Origin: Halomonas sp. KG2
GTDB lineage: Bacteria > Pseudomonadota > Gammaproteobacteria > Pseudomonadales > Halomonadaceae
Direction of reading: 5' to 3'
Assembly: GCA_030440445.1 (NCBI GenBank)
Contig: CP098528.1
Span: 248,001 to 312,000, forward strand
DNA: 64,000 nt
A program made the translations under genes and the position numbers. Position 1 is the first letter of the stretch, and each line of letters opens with the position of its first letter. The notes beneath the pieces were generated by a model, which was given only the letters and a program-made list of their open reading frames with translations, had not been told where the DNA came from and did no database searches. Positions 18,009 through 26,867 of the stretch are shown in pieces.

Positions 18009-19751
18009 ATGAACAGTGCTCCTGTCGCGTCTGCGACTGCCTCCTTAGATGACCCTTTCTACTATCTGACGAACTTTCGTTACGTGTTGGCGTGGGTAGA
18101 AACCCGCCACTACGATCTATTAAGTGCTGCTGAGCGCGACGTTATTAGTTATTTTGAGACGTTACCCCAAGCCTCCCAGGCGCTATTGGTGCGCATGGTG
18201 ATGCGTAAAGGGGAATTATTTCGTCTGGATAAACTGAGCTATGCGGAAATCGGTGACGCCGAGCAGGCCTTGGCGCCGTTGGTGGTGCTTGGCTGGGTAG
18301 ACAATGCCCCGCAGTTAAGCAGCCGCGAGCTATTTCGCCTGTTGCGATTGAGTGAACTGCGCCAGGCATTGGCAGGCGAGATGGCCAGCGCAGGTCTAGC
18401 CCGCAACAGCACAAAAGCTGCGCTTCAAGCAGCATTGGCAGAGTCGCTAGAAGCGTCTGCCCCCCTTCAACAGTGGTGGCCAACAGCGGCGACGCAGATT
18501 GTGCGGCTAACGGTGATGGCGCTTTGTGATCGACTTCGGCTGATGTTTTTCGGCAATCTGCGCCAGGACTGGGCTGAGTTTGTGCTAACGGAGCTGGGCC
18601 TGCAGCGCTTTGAGCAGGTACCGTTTACCGCGGAGTCTCGCGCGTTCCAAAGCCGCAATGAAGTGACTACTTACTTAACGCTTCATCGCTTGCGCGAACG
18701 CTTGGACGACGGCGAGCTGCCGCAAGCACTTTCCATCGAGGTACCTCCAGCTTCCAGCAACCGTTGGTTAGCTTCTCGGCGGGCGCGGTTGCTGCTTGCC
18801 ATAGGGCGCGAGGCCGAGCGCGGCGGCGACGCAGAGTTAGCGTTAACACTTTACGCTGACGCCAATAACAGCGATGCGCGTATTCGCAGGTTGCGCGTGT
18901 TAGAGCGTCTGGGCCGTTATTCAGATGCTTATGAGCTCACGGTCAGTGCGCTGGGCGCGCAGCCAAATGAAGCCGAGAGCCAAGCGCTCATGCGGCTGCT
19001 GCCGCGTTTAGCACGCAAATTACCCCAACAGGTTGATCATTCTGCTTGGGCTGATCAACAAGCGGCCCAGGCGCCTACCTATGTGCTTCATTTACCTGGC
19101 CCTCAGCCAGTCGAGCGTGCCGTTGCTGATGACATGGCGACCCCTAACGCGCCGGTGTATTACGTTGAAAATAGCCTGCTGACGGGGCTATTTGGCTTAC
19201 TGTTCTGGCCAGCCATTTTTAAACCGCTGCCAGGGGCGTTTTTTCACCCGTTTCACAGCGGGCCTGCGGATTTATACCGCGAGGATTTTGTCGCTCAGCG
19301 GCAAGTCGAAATCACCGCCTGCCTGGCCCAGTTGGATGACGGCCGCTATCAGGACACGATACTGCGCACCTGGCACGCCAAACAGGGGATCGCCTCGCCC
19401 TTTGTTCACTGGGGAATCGTCAGTGAAGAGCTGCTAATGCTTGCGCTTAAGTGCTTGCCGCCTGCCCATTTGCGGGCCTGTTTTATGCGGCTATTAGATG
19501 ACCTTAAACATAACCGTGCAGGCCTACCTGACCTGATTCAGTTGATGCCGGACGCACCGCCCGGCGAACCACGCTACAAAATGATAGAAGTAAAAGGGCC
19601 GGGGGATCGTCTGCAAGATAACCAACGCCGCTGGATCGGCTTCTTTTGCCACCACGGCATGCCCGTTGAAGTATGTCATGTGCGCTGGCAGTCAGCATCT
19701 GAAGCAGAAGAGGCTCAACCAGAAGGGCCTGAACGAGAAGATGCCGAATGA
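18009..19751 (+). CDS. VRR-NUC domain nuclease (FAN1-like)
   Basis: A 580-residue protein whose C-terminus carries the VRR-NUC nuclease core: GLPDLIQLMP (Asp) followed by MIEVKGPGDRLQDNQRRW (Glu-x-Lys and Gln), residues about 505-545. The upstream part is helical, with a SAP-like N-terminal section and TPR-like repeats as in bacterial FAN1 homologues, which act as 5' flap and structure-specific nucleases in cross-link repair. The stop overlaps the helicase start by 4 bp, suggesting the two act together. Confidence 0.88.
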   Translation: MNSAPVASATASLDDPFYYLTNFRYVLAWVETRHYDLLSAAERDVISYFETLPQASQALLVRMVMRKGELFRLDKLSYAEIGDAEQALAPLVVLGWVDNAPQLSSRELFRLLRLSELRQALAGEMASAGLARNSTKAALQAALAESLEASAPLQQWWPTAATQIVRLTVMALCDRLRLMFFGNLRQDWAEFVLTELGLQRFEQVPFTAESRAFQSRNEVTTYLTLHRLRERLDDGELPQALSIEVPPASSNRWLASRRARLLLAIGREAERGGDAELALTLYADANNSDARIRRLRVLERLGRYSDAYELTVSALGAQPNEAESQALMRLLPRLARKLPQQVDHSAWADQQAAQAPTYVLHLPGPQPVERAVADDMATPNAPVYYVENSLLTGLFGLLFWPAIFKPLPGAFFHPFHSGPADLYREDFVAQRQVEITACLAQLDDGRYQDTILRTWHAKQGIASPFVHWGIVSEELLMLALKCLPPAHLRACFMRLLDDLKHNRAGLPDLIQLMPDAPPGEPRYKMIEVKGPGDRLQDNQRRWIGFFCHHGMPVEVCHVRWQSASEAEEAQPEGPEREDAE

Positions 19752-22081
19752 GCCGTTACCGGGTAGCGGTGCGCACGCTATGTGACTTCACCGCACGGGA
19801 GGGCGACCTTGACCACCGCTTTACGCCAGCACCCAGCGCTCAGGAAGGTATCGAAGGGCATAGGTTAGTGGCTAGCCGCCGGGGCGAGGATTACCTGGCC
19901 GAATTGCCGCTTTCCGGTGAGTATCAGGGGCTTCGCGTGGCGGGCCGCGCTGATGGCTTTGACCCCAACGCTAAGCGTTTGGAAGAGGTCAAAACCTATC
20001 GTGGCAATCTAGATCGCATGGCAGCTAATCAGCGTGCGTTGCACTGGGCTCAGGTGAAAATATACGGCGCGCTGCTGTGTGCCGAGCGCGGCCTTGAGCG
20101 GGTCACGCTGGCGTTAGTGTATCTGGAGATTACCAGCGGTCAGGAAACGCTGCTTACCCACGACGCTAGCGCCACTGAGCTGCAAGCGTTTTTTATCGAT
20201 CAATGCCAACGCTTTTTGGCCTGGGCAGAGCAGGAATCTGCCCATCGCCAACGCCGCGATGAGTGGCTGGCGACGCTGACGTTTCCCTATCCTGATTTTC
20301 GCCCTGGGCAGCGGGCGTTGGCGGAAGATGTCTATAAAGCAGCCAGCACCGGGCGGTGCCTACTGGCCCAAGCCCCTACCGGCATTGGCAAAACCCTTGG
20401 CACGCTGTTTCCAATGCTGACTGCAATGCCCCGTCAGCAGCTGGATAGGCTGGCCTTTCTGACCATGAAAACCCCAGGCCGCCGTGTAGCGCTGGATGCG
20501 CTGGCGTGGCTTGCTACTCCCAGCTCATCACCGCCTGCTTCATCACCGCCTACTTCATCTTCCCTCTCATCGCCTGCACTCACATCGCCGCTGCGGGTGT
20601 TGGAACTGGTGGCCAGGCAAAAAGCCTGCGAATACCCAGGTACCGTTTGCCAAGGCGATGCTTGCCCGTTAGCAGCAGGTTTTTATGACCGCTTGCCTGC
20701 CGCTCGCCAAGCCGCGGTGGCACGTCGCTGGCTAGATCGTGCCGGACTGCGTGAGGTGGCGCTTACCCACAGTGTGTGCCCGTATTATCTAGGCCAGGAA
20801 CTAGCCCGCTGGTCCGACGTAGTGGTGGGCGATGTGAATCACTGGTTTGATAGCCATGCGCTGCTGCATGGTTTGGCTCAAGCCAACGACTGGCGGGTAG
20901 GCCTGTTGATAGATGAAGCGCACAACTTAGTTGAGCGAGCGCGGGGCATGTACAGCGCGGAGCTTTCCCAGCAGCGCTTGAGCCGTCTGCGTCGCCGCTC
21001 TCCTCCCGCGCTTGCTAAACCGCTGGCTCGTGTCGGCAGGCAGTGGCAGGCGCTAACGAAGGCAGTCACCACCGATGCAGCGGCGTCACAGCGTTACCAT
21101 TTACTTGATGCGCTGCCCAACAAGCTGGTGGCCGCGATGCAAACCTTGGCTGGCGCGATCACCGATTATTTGGTTGAGCACCCCGACGCTTCAAGCATTG
21201 AGCTTCAAGAGCTGCTGTTTGACGCACTGGCCTTCTGCCGCTTGGCGGAGCGGTTTGGGGATCACTCTCTGTGCGATCTTGCCAGTCATGGCCGAAGTGA
21301 CGCAGTGCTAGGGCTGCGCAATGTTATTCCTGCGGATTTTCTGGCGGCACGCTTCAAGGCTGCCAGCAGCGCAGTGTTGTTTTCGGCCACGCTGACCCCG
21401 TTTCATTACTACCGCGACTTACTCGGGTTACCAGAAAACAGTGTGTGGCGGGAAGTGGCCTCACCGTTCGCCGCCCGCCAGCTGGAAGTGCGTATTCGCG
21501 CCGATATTTCCACTCGCTATCATCACCGGGAGGCCTCTGTGGCGCCTATTGTGGAAGTCCTGGGCGATCAGTATCAGCGTCAACCTGGCCACTATCTGGC
21601 GTTTTTCAGTAGCTTTGCTTATCTGGAGCAGGTGATGGCGCAGTTTCAGCACGCACATCCCAGCGTGCCGATGTTTGCCCAGACCCGTGGAATGCAGGAA
21701 GCCGAGCGCGACGCCTTTCTGGCGCGCTTTACTCCAGGAGGTAAGGGAATCGGCTTTGCCGTGCTAGGCGGTGCTTTCGCCGAAGGGGTCGACCTTCCTG
21801 GCAAGCGCCTAATCGGCGCATTTATTGCCACCTTAGGCCTGCCGCCGTTTAACGACTTTAACGAAGCGCTGAAAGCGCGCATGAACACCCGTTTCGGCCA
21901 GGGCGACGACTACACCTACCGCATACCCGGTATGATCAAAGTGGTGCAAGCCGCCGGAAGGGTGATTCGCAGCCCCGGGGATGAAGGGGTTGTGATATTA
22001 ATGGACGACCGTTTTGCCCAAGCCAAAGTGCGCGCATTGCTGCCACGCTGGTGGGGGCTAGGCAACCACTCATCTTCTTAG
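19748..22081 (+). CDS. RecB-like nuclease fused to XPD/DinG-type DNA helicase
   Basis: A 777-residue protein. Residues about 30-100 contain a PD-(D/E)XK-like motif (GRADGFD then LEEVKTY). From about 185 follows a superfamily 2 helicase: Walker A APTGIGKT (near 215), a four-cysteine set (CEYPGTVC, GDAC, then SVCPYY, residues about 297-340) expected to hold a 4Fe-4S cluster, DEAH box (IDEAHN, near 387), and late motifs FSATL and QAAGRVIR. It should unwind 5'-3' and may also cut. Coupled to the VRR-NUC gene. Whether the nuclease motif is active is not known. Confidence 0.87.
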   Translation: MSRYRVAVRTLCDFTAREGDLDHRFTPAPSAQEGIEGHRLVASRRGEDYLAELPLSGEYQGLRVAGRADGFDPNAKRLEEVKTYRGNLDRMAANQRALHWAQVKIYGALLCAERGLERVTLALVYLEITSGQETLLTHDASATELQAFFIDQCQRFLAWAEQESAHRQRRDEWLATLTFPYPDFRPGQRALAEDVYKAASTGRCLLAQAPTGIGKTLGTLFPMLTAMPRQQLDRLAFLTMKTPGRRVALDALAWLATPSSSPPASSPPTSSSLSSPALTSPLRVLELVARQKACEYPGTVCQGDACPLAAGFYDRLPAARQAAVARRWLDRAGLREVALTHSVCPYYLGQELARWSDVVVGDVNHWFDSHALLHGLAQANDWRVGLLIDEAHNLVERARGMYSAELSQQRLSRLRRRSPPALAKPLARVGRQWQALTKAVTTDAAASQRYHLLDALPNKLVAAMQTLAGAITDYLVEHPDASSIELQELLFDALAFCRLAERFGDHSLCDLASHGRSDAVLGLRNVIPADFLAARFKAASSAVLFSATLTPFHYYRDLLGLPENSVWREVASPFAARQLEVRIRADISTRYHHREASVAPIVEVLGDQYQRQPGHYLAFFSSFAYLEQVMAQFQHAHPSVPMFAQTRGMQEAERDAFLARFTPGGKGIGFAVLGGAFAEGVDLPGKRLIGAFIATLGLPPFNDFNEALKARMNTRFGQGDDYTYRIPGMIKVVQAAGRVIRSPGDEGVVILMDDRFAQAKVRALLPRWWGLGNHSSS

Positions 22082-22097
22082 AGGCCATGTACGCGCA

Positions 22098-22880
22098 ATG
22101 ACGGATTTACTCTGGTACCAGTACCTTCTCATCGGGCTTATTTTTGCCTGGAGCGGTTTTGTTCGCACCAGCCTTGGTTTTGGTGGAGCCGTGCTGGCGC
22201 TGCCTTTTCTGCTGCTGGTGGTCAACGAACCGCTGGTCTTCCTGCCAATTGTGGCCATTCACCTGCTGATTTTTTCCAGTTGGATTGCCTGGAACGGCCA
22301 TCGTCAAGTGCAGAAAGCGGGCGTGGGAGGTACGTCGCCGGAAAGTAATATCGATTGGGGCTATTTAACCAAAGCCCTGAAAATCATGATCGTGCCTAAG
22401 TTGATCGGGGTGGTGGGGCTGTTAACGCTGCCCTCTCAGATCATGACCAACATTATTTTCGGCATTGTGATCATTTATGCCATTGGCTATGTGCTGAATA
22501 AGCCGTTTAGAAGTAACAACAAATACGTCGATATCGTGCTGCTTGCTCTCGGTGGCTATGTCAGTGGCACCTCGTTGATTGGCGCGCCGCTGATTGTCGC
22601 GGTATTCGCCACCCACGTCGCCAAAGAGCAACTGCGCGACACCATGTTTGTGCTGTGGTTTATCCTGGTGATGATCAAAATGGCGTCGTTTATCATCGCC
22701 GGCGTCGACCTCCAACTGATTCATCAACTATGGCTACTGCCCTGCGCATTTATCGGCCATTTGCTAGGCGAAAAAGCCCACCGTTACATGCTAAAAGCAG
22801 ACACCGGGCTGTTCTTCCGCGTACTGGGAGCCGTGCTGATCTTGGTTAGCGTGGTGGGGCTGATTCATCCGCCGGGGTAG
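22098..22880 (+). CDS. TauE/SafE-family sulfite exporter-like membrane protein
   Basis: Inner-membrane protein of 260 residues with about 8 hydrophobic segments and the family's N-terminal GFVRTSLGFGGAVLALPFLL. Relatives export sulfite or organosulfonates. It follows the helicase by 16 bp, but a functional link is unlikely. A hairpin terminator follows. Confidence 0.85.
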   Translation: MTDLLWYQYLLIGLIFAWSGFVRTSLGFGGAVLALPFLLLVVNEPLVFLPIVAIHLLIFSSWIAWNGHRQVQKAGVGGTSPESNIDWGYLTKALKIMIVPKLIGVVGLLTLPSQIMTNIIFGIVIIYAIGYVLNKPFRSNNKYVDIVLLALGGYVSGTSLIGAPLIVAVFATHVAKEQLRDTMFVLWFILVMIKMASFIIAGVDLQLIHQLWLLPCAFIGHLLGEKAHRYMLKADTGLFFRVLGAVLILVSVVGLIHPPG

Positions 22881-22897
22881 GAAGAGAAGCAAACAAC

Positions 22898-22940
22898 AAA
22901 AAACGGCCACTTGCTGTGTTAGCTAAGTGGCCGTTTTTTT
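22898..22940. terminator. Terminator hairpin, copy A (original tRNA-Pro terminator)
   Basis: AACGGCCACTT pairs with AAGTGGCCGTT around GCT-GTGTT-AGC, with A and T tracts. The same hairpin recurs at 24956 and 60523, each time next to a tRNA-Pro 3' sequence. It ends the TauE transcript and, before element insertion, probably ended the tRNA transcript. Confidence 0.85.
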
Positions 22941-22947
22941 ATGGTGT

Positions 22948-22986
22948 TCTTGGTCGGAGTAGCAGGATTCGAACCTACAACCTCTG
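22948..22986 (-). repeat. Diverged tRNA-Pro 3' fragment (oldest attL)
   Basis: About 39 bp matching the 3' end of the tRNA-Pro gene at 60574 with two differences, then breaking off in the anticodon stem region (…CCTCTG then GGAACC). One difference would unpair the acceptor stem, so this is a displaced, drifting fragment and not a functional tRNA end. Confidence 0.8.
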
Positions 22987-23020
22987 GAACCTATTTGGAA
23001 CCTAGAAAAAGGTGACCTCA

Positions 23021-23125
23021 ATGGCTAAAACGACTGCCAGCCTAACTACCCGTACCTTAGATCGACTGGTAAAGAAGTCAAAGGAAAGAAGCACAGCCCA
23101 AACCCCACGCCTTTGGTACCGTTAG
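23021..23125 (+). pseudogene. Truncated integrase N-terminus
   Basis: A 34-codon frame (MAKTTASLTTRTLDRLVK…) with AGGTGA upstream. It resembles the start of the resident integrase (KAKLTARFLSELSKS) and of P2/P4-type tyrosine integrases. It stops at 23123 and nothing integrase-like follows, so catalytic and core-binding domains are gone. Confidence 0.65.
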
Positions 23126-23390
23126 TACCCCCGACTTTTCGGACAAAACCTAGATTTTACTCCACCGGAGCGGATCAGGCAGCTGCGGCAGGATTTATGC
23201 CGTGTTTTCCTTATGCCCTGAACCCGTTGGCAGTTTTTGAGCAAGAGTACTAAAGTAAGTAAGTGGTATATTAGAAATCTCATTAGAATGTTTCTAAAAC
23301 AATAAGTTAGGATAGGGTGAGTAGCCTTCAAGATATCTTCCCATATTGGATAGGGCAGTGGACAAAGGCCCCGGACCCGTTAAAGGAATA
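23126..23390. other. Gene-free stretch inside the remnant
   Basis: About 265 bp with no supportable frame on either strand. It probably holds the promoter of the following gene; a 69-codon minus-strand frame here has no ribosome site. Confidence 0.5.
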
Positions 23391-24857
23391 ATGATTATGG
23401 AGCTTCAGGATAGCGGTAAAATAGTACAATCAATCTACTTTTCTCTACTTGGCCGCGCGGCAGACCCCGAAGGGTTTGGTTTCTGGCAGGAGCGGCTGGA
23501 AAGCGATGGACTTCAGGCCGTATTGTCTGAAATTGCGAGCTCGAAGGAAGCTCAGACGTACATGCAAGAGGCATCTGATAGCGAATATGTTGCTGACCTC
23601 TATGAGCAGCTGTTTGCTAGAGCGGCGGACACGGAAGGTCATGACTTCTGGGCTGGCAAGTTAGAAGCCGGTGAACTAAGTCGTGCAGAACTCCGCGGGG
23701 CTGTGATACAGGCCGCGGCAGACACTGATACAGAGGCTTTGAATGCCAAGCTGGCGGTTGCCGACTATTATAGCCAGAACGTATCAGCAGAGAATTACAG
23801 TGCCGAGCAGTCTCTGGTCATGGAGAGCCTTCACAGTAATGAACAGCTATATGCTGAATTGCAGCGCCTGGATACTGAGTACGAATCCATGGACCTTTCT
23901 CAGGTTGGAGAGTCCGTGGAAGGTAACCCGCTTTACAAAGCGGTAGTCGGTAGTGGACCCAAGACGCTGATGATTGCTACTCAGCAGCATGGGGACGAGC
24001 CGCTGGGAACAGAGGCGGCTTTGTATCTGCTGGACTATCTGGCAGGAGATAGTGCCGAAGCTGAAGCATTGCGAGAAGAGGTAACCGTAGTGGTCATGCC
24101 TCGAGTCAATCCTGACGGCTTTGCCCGCTGGGAGCAGCAGGTTGCAGGAGCGGAAGATGTGCTCGACCCGCGACGTAACTCGAATGACATTGATCTCAAT
24201 CGTACTTATGACCCCAACGAGGAGCAGAACCCTGAGCAGGCTCCTGAGTCGGCGGCGGTGAGAGAAGTCGTCAAGGAGTATCGGCCCGACTTATACCTCG
24301 ATTACCATCATCAGAACAACTACCGGTCTGAGGATGAGACGCTGGATAGCATGTCGGTGCTCTGGGCGACCAGCGATGAAGTGGAGCCTGCCTTGATGGA
24401 ATCGGGGCAGCGCGCTGTGGTTGCCATCAAGGAAGCCTTGGAAGACTTCGAGCATGACAGCCTGACCCTGTTCCCCGGTAGTGATAACCCGGCTATCAGC
24501 CGCAACGGCTTTGCACTTGATGGTACGCCCACGTTGTTGATCGAGCAGCGTGGACTCCAGGAGATGGATCAGCTTGCTCAAGGTCTTGACCTAGATTACA
24601 GCGCATTAGCTGCAGCTCTGACTCTGGAAGGGTGGCTCAGCATGATAGGTGTGATCGAGTTCATGGCATCGGGGGAGTTCGACTCTCTGGACCCGGCGAT
24701 TGCACAGCAGATAGCTGAACGCTCTGAATATGTCGACTTTGCTGACCTGTATAGTGACGATGCGGCTGTCGCGAATATTGCTGAAGAGGCAGGGGGCTTT
24801 GAAGAGGCCTTTCTGGCTGGAGTGTCGCAAGGTCTGGAGGATGGTCTAGTTGGGTAA
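23391..24857 (+). CDS. DUF4214 repeat protein with M14 zinc carboxypeptidase domain
   Basis: About 488 residues. Two DUF4214-type repeats open the protein (IVQSIYFSLLGRAADPEGFGFW and VADLYEQLFARAADTEGHDFW); such repeats are common in secreted, type I-exported proteins. An M14 domain follows with HGDE (zinc His/Glu, near residue 198), VNPDGF and DLNR (substrate carboxylate binding), a third zinc His in DYHHQ (near 304) and the catalytic Glu in LLIEQRG. No Sec signal is seen. AAAGGA lies before ATG 23391; ATG 23397 has better spacing. Strongly acidic. Carried by the older element remnant. Confidence 0.82.
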   Translation: MIMELQDSGKIVQSIYFSLLGRAADPEGFGFWQERLESDGLQAVLSEIASSKEAQTYMQEASDSEYVADLYEQLFARAADTEGHDFWAGKLEAGELSRAELRGAVIQAAADTDTEALNAKLAVADYYSQNVSAENYSAEQSLVMESLHSNEQLYAELQRLDTEYESMDLSQVGESVEGNPLYKAVVGSGPKTLMIATQQHGDEPLGTEAALYLLDYLAGDSAEAEALREEVTVVVMPRVNPDGFARWEQQVAGAEDVLDPRRNSNDIDLNRTYDPNEEQNPEQAPESAAVREVVKEYRPDLYLDYHHQNNYRSEDETLDSMSVLWATSDEVEPALMESGQRAVVAIKEALEDFEHDSLTLFPGSDNPAISRNGFALDGTPTLLIEQRGLQEMDQLAQGLDLDYSALAAALTLEGWLSMIGVIEFMASGEFDSLDPAIAQQIAERSEYVDFADLYSDDAAVANIAEEAGGFEEAFLAGVSQGLEDGLVG

Positions 24858-25001
24858 ACCCACTAGGTTGTTCACGGAAAGGCCTAGCCGGCTAACTGGC
24901 GCGCGCTTACAGTGCATTTATAAACAGGTGTCACCTTCACCTAGCAGCCATTAGCAAAAAAACGGCCACTTGCTATATTAGCTAAGTGGCCGTTTTTAAT
25001 G
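24858..25001. terminator. Terminator hairpin, copy B, with flanking gene-free DNA
   Basis: About 100 bp without a gene, then the hairpin at 24956-24997 (AACGGCCACTT / AAGTGGCCGTT), almost identical to copies A and C. It ends the M14 gene transcript and belongs to the 3' end of the tRNA copy brought by the older element. Confidence 0.75.
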
Positions 25002-25055
25002 AATTCTTGGTCGGAATAGCAGGATTCGAACCTACGACCTCTGCCTCCCGAAGGC
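25002..25055 (-). repeat. attL core (54 bp, tRNA-Pro 3' half)
   Basis: Identical over 54 bp to 60568-60621. It spans from just beyond the tRNA CCA end to the anticodon stem (…TCCCGAAGGC). Beyond this point the sequence leaves the tRNA, marking the crossover side of the prophage. Confidence 0.93.
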
Positions 25056-25181
25056 TTGTGGATAAGATAACTTGGTATATCCCCAGAATAGTGTGGATAA
25101 GTCTATATCCTATTAATCAGTTAGTTACGCTCTATCTTTCCGTTCTGCTTGTTGCTGGCTTTGCCTGCCTTTATCCTCACC

Positions 25182-25203
25182 TTGCTACCTATATGCTACC
25201 TAG
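25182..25203. repeat. Probable integrase arm-type site, left
   Basis: TGCTACCTA occurs twice in tandem (11-bp spacing) just before the integrase start. The same 22-bp element, one base different, lies at 60487-60508 near attR, and a variant lies in the old remnant. Paired direct repeats at both prophage ends suit integrase arm binding. Confidence 0.6.
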
Positions 25204-25223
25204 TTTTTACATGTGGAGTTTTC

Positions 25224-26573
25224 GTGGTCAAGAGCACGGATAAGGCTAAGTTAACCGCTCGTTTTTTATCAGAGCTTAGCAAGTCGCCACCAGGGAATGA
25301 CGTCTTTGATACCGAGCTTTCAGGGTATCACGTGCGCCACGGCACGCGTGGGTTGTCATTTCGACTTTACTACCGTTCTAAGTCGGGCAAGCAGCGCGTG
25401 CTCACTATTGGAAAGTATGGTGTCTATACCGCCGCCCAGGCGCGTGAAGCCGCACGCGAGGCATTGGCCGTCGTTGCCCAAGGCGGCGATCCCCGCGCGG
25501 TGATTGAAGAATCGAAAGCTGAAGCGGAACACCGGCAGCAACAAACGCTTAGATCTTACCTGCAGGCTGATTATGCTGACCACCAGAAACGTCGCAAGGA
25601 TGGCGACGCCACCTTGAGACGCATCGAAAATAGCTTTACCGAGTGGCTAGATAAACCCATGGATACGCTTAGCCTGGGTGATGTGGAGCGTTGGCAATCA
25701 AAAAGGGAAGCGGGAGCCCCAGATTCATCGCCACCGATAAAACCCCAGGCTTACCAAACCCTCAAACGCTCTTATGGCGCACTGCAAACACTGCTTAACC
25801 ACGCGGCTAAGCGCGGCGTTATTGCTCAAAACCCTCTAAAAGATATCAAGCTCCAGAAGCCAGCGCTGACGGACGACCAGCTCGAAGCGGATGAAGGGCG
25901 CCGTTACCTTGAGGATAGCGAGCGTGAAGCATTTTTTGCTGGTTTGGATGTTTATCAAGAGGAGAAGCGGGCGCAGCGAAGAAGCAGCCGGGCACATGGC
26001 AAGCGGTATTTACCTGACCTGGATGGGGTGGCCTATGTCGATCATGCCGCGCCGTGGCTGTTGCTGATGTATTACACCGGCTTTCGCCCCGGCGATTTGT
26101 TTGGGCTTCGTTGGCCGCACGTGAATTTTGAGTTTAAGAGTATTCGCAAGATCATCGAAAAAACCGCGCACCAAACCCCAGAGCCGCAAACTTTCCCGCT
26201 TTCAGATCCCGCCTTAGAAGTGCTTCAAACATGGTGGGAGCAGCAAGGAAAGCCCAGCAGTGGCTATGTGTTTTCATCACCTGTTACCGGCAAGCGGCTG
26301 GGCAAAGATGCAATGCGGAAACCGTGGAGGCGGGTTCGTGAGCTGGCAGGGCTCAACGAGGGAATGGTGCTTTATACGCTGCGCCATAACTTTGCGAGTC
26401 AGCTGGTGATGGCGGGAGTGGATCTTCTCACGGTGAGCAAGCTGATGGCCCACTCGGATATTCAGACGACGATCAAATACTACGCTCACCTCCAGCCCGA
26501 CCATAAGCGTAATGCGGTACAGCTGTTTGCTCAGATCGGGCAGGGGAAAGAGGTCATAGGCGAGTCGTTATGA
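25224..26573 (+). CDS. int: Phage tyrosine-recombinase integrase
   Basis: Catalyses integration and excision at tRNA-Pro. 449 residues from GTG 25224 (GGAG 6 bases upstream); the longer frame upstream overlaps the arm repeats. N-terminal DUF4102-like arm-binding domain (GLSFRLYYRSKSGKQRVLTIGKYG split as GLSFRLYYR…TIGKYG), SAM-like core-binding domain, and catalytic domain with Arg in YTGFRPGDLFGLRW, the LRHNFAS box (His/Arg), HSDIQTTIKYYAHL with the nucleophile Tyr. Its 3' end overlaps the convergent AlpA-like gene by 6 bp. Confidence 0.94.
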   Translation: MVKSTDKAKLTARFLSELSKSPPGNDVFDTELSGYHVRHGTRGLSFRLYYRSKSGKQRVLTIGKYGVYTAAQAREAAREALAVVAQGGDPRAVIEESKAEAEHRQQQTLRSYLQADYADHQKRRKDGDATLRRIENSFTEWLDKPMDTLSLGDVERWQSKREAGAPDSSPPIKPQAYQTLKRSYGALQTLLNHAAKRGVIAQNPLKDIKLQKPALTDDQLEADEGRRYLEDSEREAFFAGLDVYQEEKRAQRRSSRAHGKRYLPDLDGVAYVDHAAPWLLLMYYTGFRPGDLFGLRWPHVNFEFKSIRKIIEKTAHQTPEPQTFPLSDPALEVLQTWWEQQGKPSSGYVFSSPVTGKRLGKDAMRKPWRRVRELAGLNEGMVLYTLRHNFASQLVMAGVDLLTVSKLMAHSDIQTTIKYYAHLQPDHKRNAVQLFAQIGQGKEVIGESL

Positions 26574-26867
26574 GGCTATGGATGCTTCAGCGGTGCTTGA
26601 ATAGCTCTCACTAGACTCCAGCCAGGCGTATACATCGGATAAGCGATAGCGCACATGGTGGCCACGCTTAACGAATCGTGGCCCAGGTCTACCGAGTAGT
26701 ATGCCAGTGCTGCGTGCTTTCCGAGCTGTCGCGGGCATTGCTGGAATCAGCCGCGGGAAAACCACGATATCAGGCAGCTCGATCATCGCCAGGTCTACCC
26801 CTGCCTTTGCGCGCGCTAAAGCATCGGCGAGTTCTTTATCGATATCACGTTGATCGGTAATGCTCAT
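26568..26867 (-). CDS. AlpA/MerR-like phage regulator, possible excisionase
   Basis: 99 residues from ATG 26867, which overlaps the upstream stop (ATGA). Central section PRLIPAMPATARKARSTGILLGRPGPRFVKRGHHVRYRLSDVYAWL is in form a winged-helix AlpA-type domain (key residues: RSTG, GPRFVKRG, VRYRLSDVYAWL). Last gene of the early operon and next to int, as expected for a directionality factor. It converges on int with a 6-bp overlap. Confidence 0.75.
   Translation of the reverse strand: MSITDQRDIDKELADALARAKAGVDLAMIELPDIVVFPRLIPAMPATARKARSTGILLGRPGPRFVKRGHHVRYRLSDVYAWLESSESYSSTAEASIAS

Larger units (their letters stand above)
22948..25001. mobile_element. Remnant of an older element integrated at tRNA-Pro
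   Basis: Bounded by the diverged att copy on the left and the hairpin/attL of the resident prophage on the right. Contents: tandem ACCTA arm-like repeats (22985-23005), the first 34 codons of an integrase, a 260-bp gene-free stretch, and a DUF4214/M14 gene. The order core, arm site, integrase start matches the resident prophage, so this is probably what is left of a related element that inserted first. Confidence 0.75.

Noticed and set aside
22951..22986. A tRNA gene near 22950
   Set aside because: Only about 36 nt of the 3' end, with two changes; a displaced att fragment.
25008..25055. A second tRNA-Pro gene at attL
   Set aside because: Only the 3' half is present; the D arm and 5' acceptor strand are missing.
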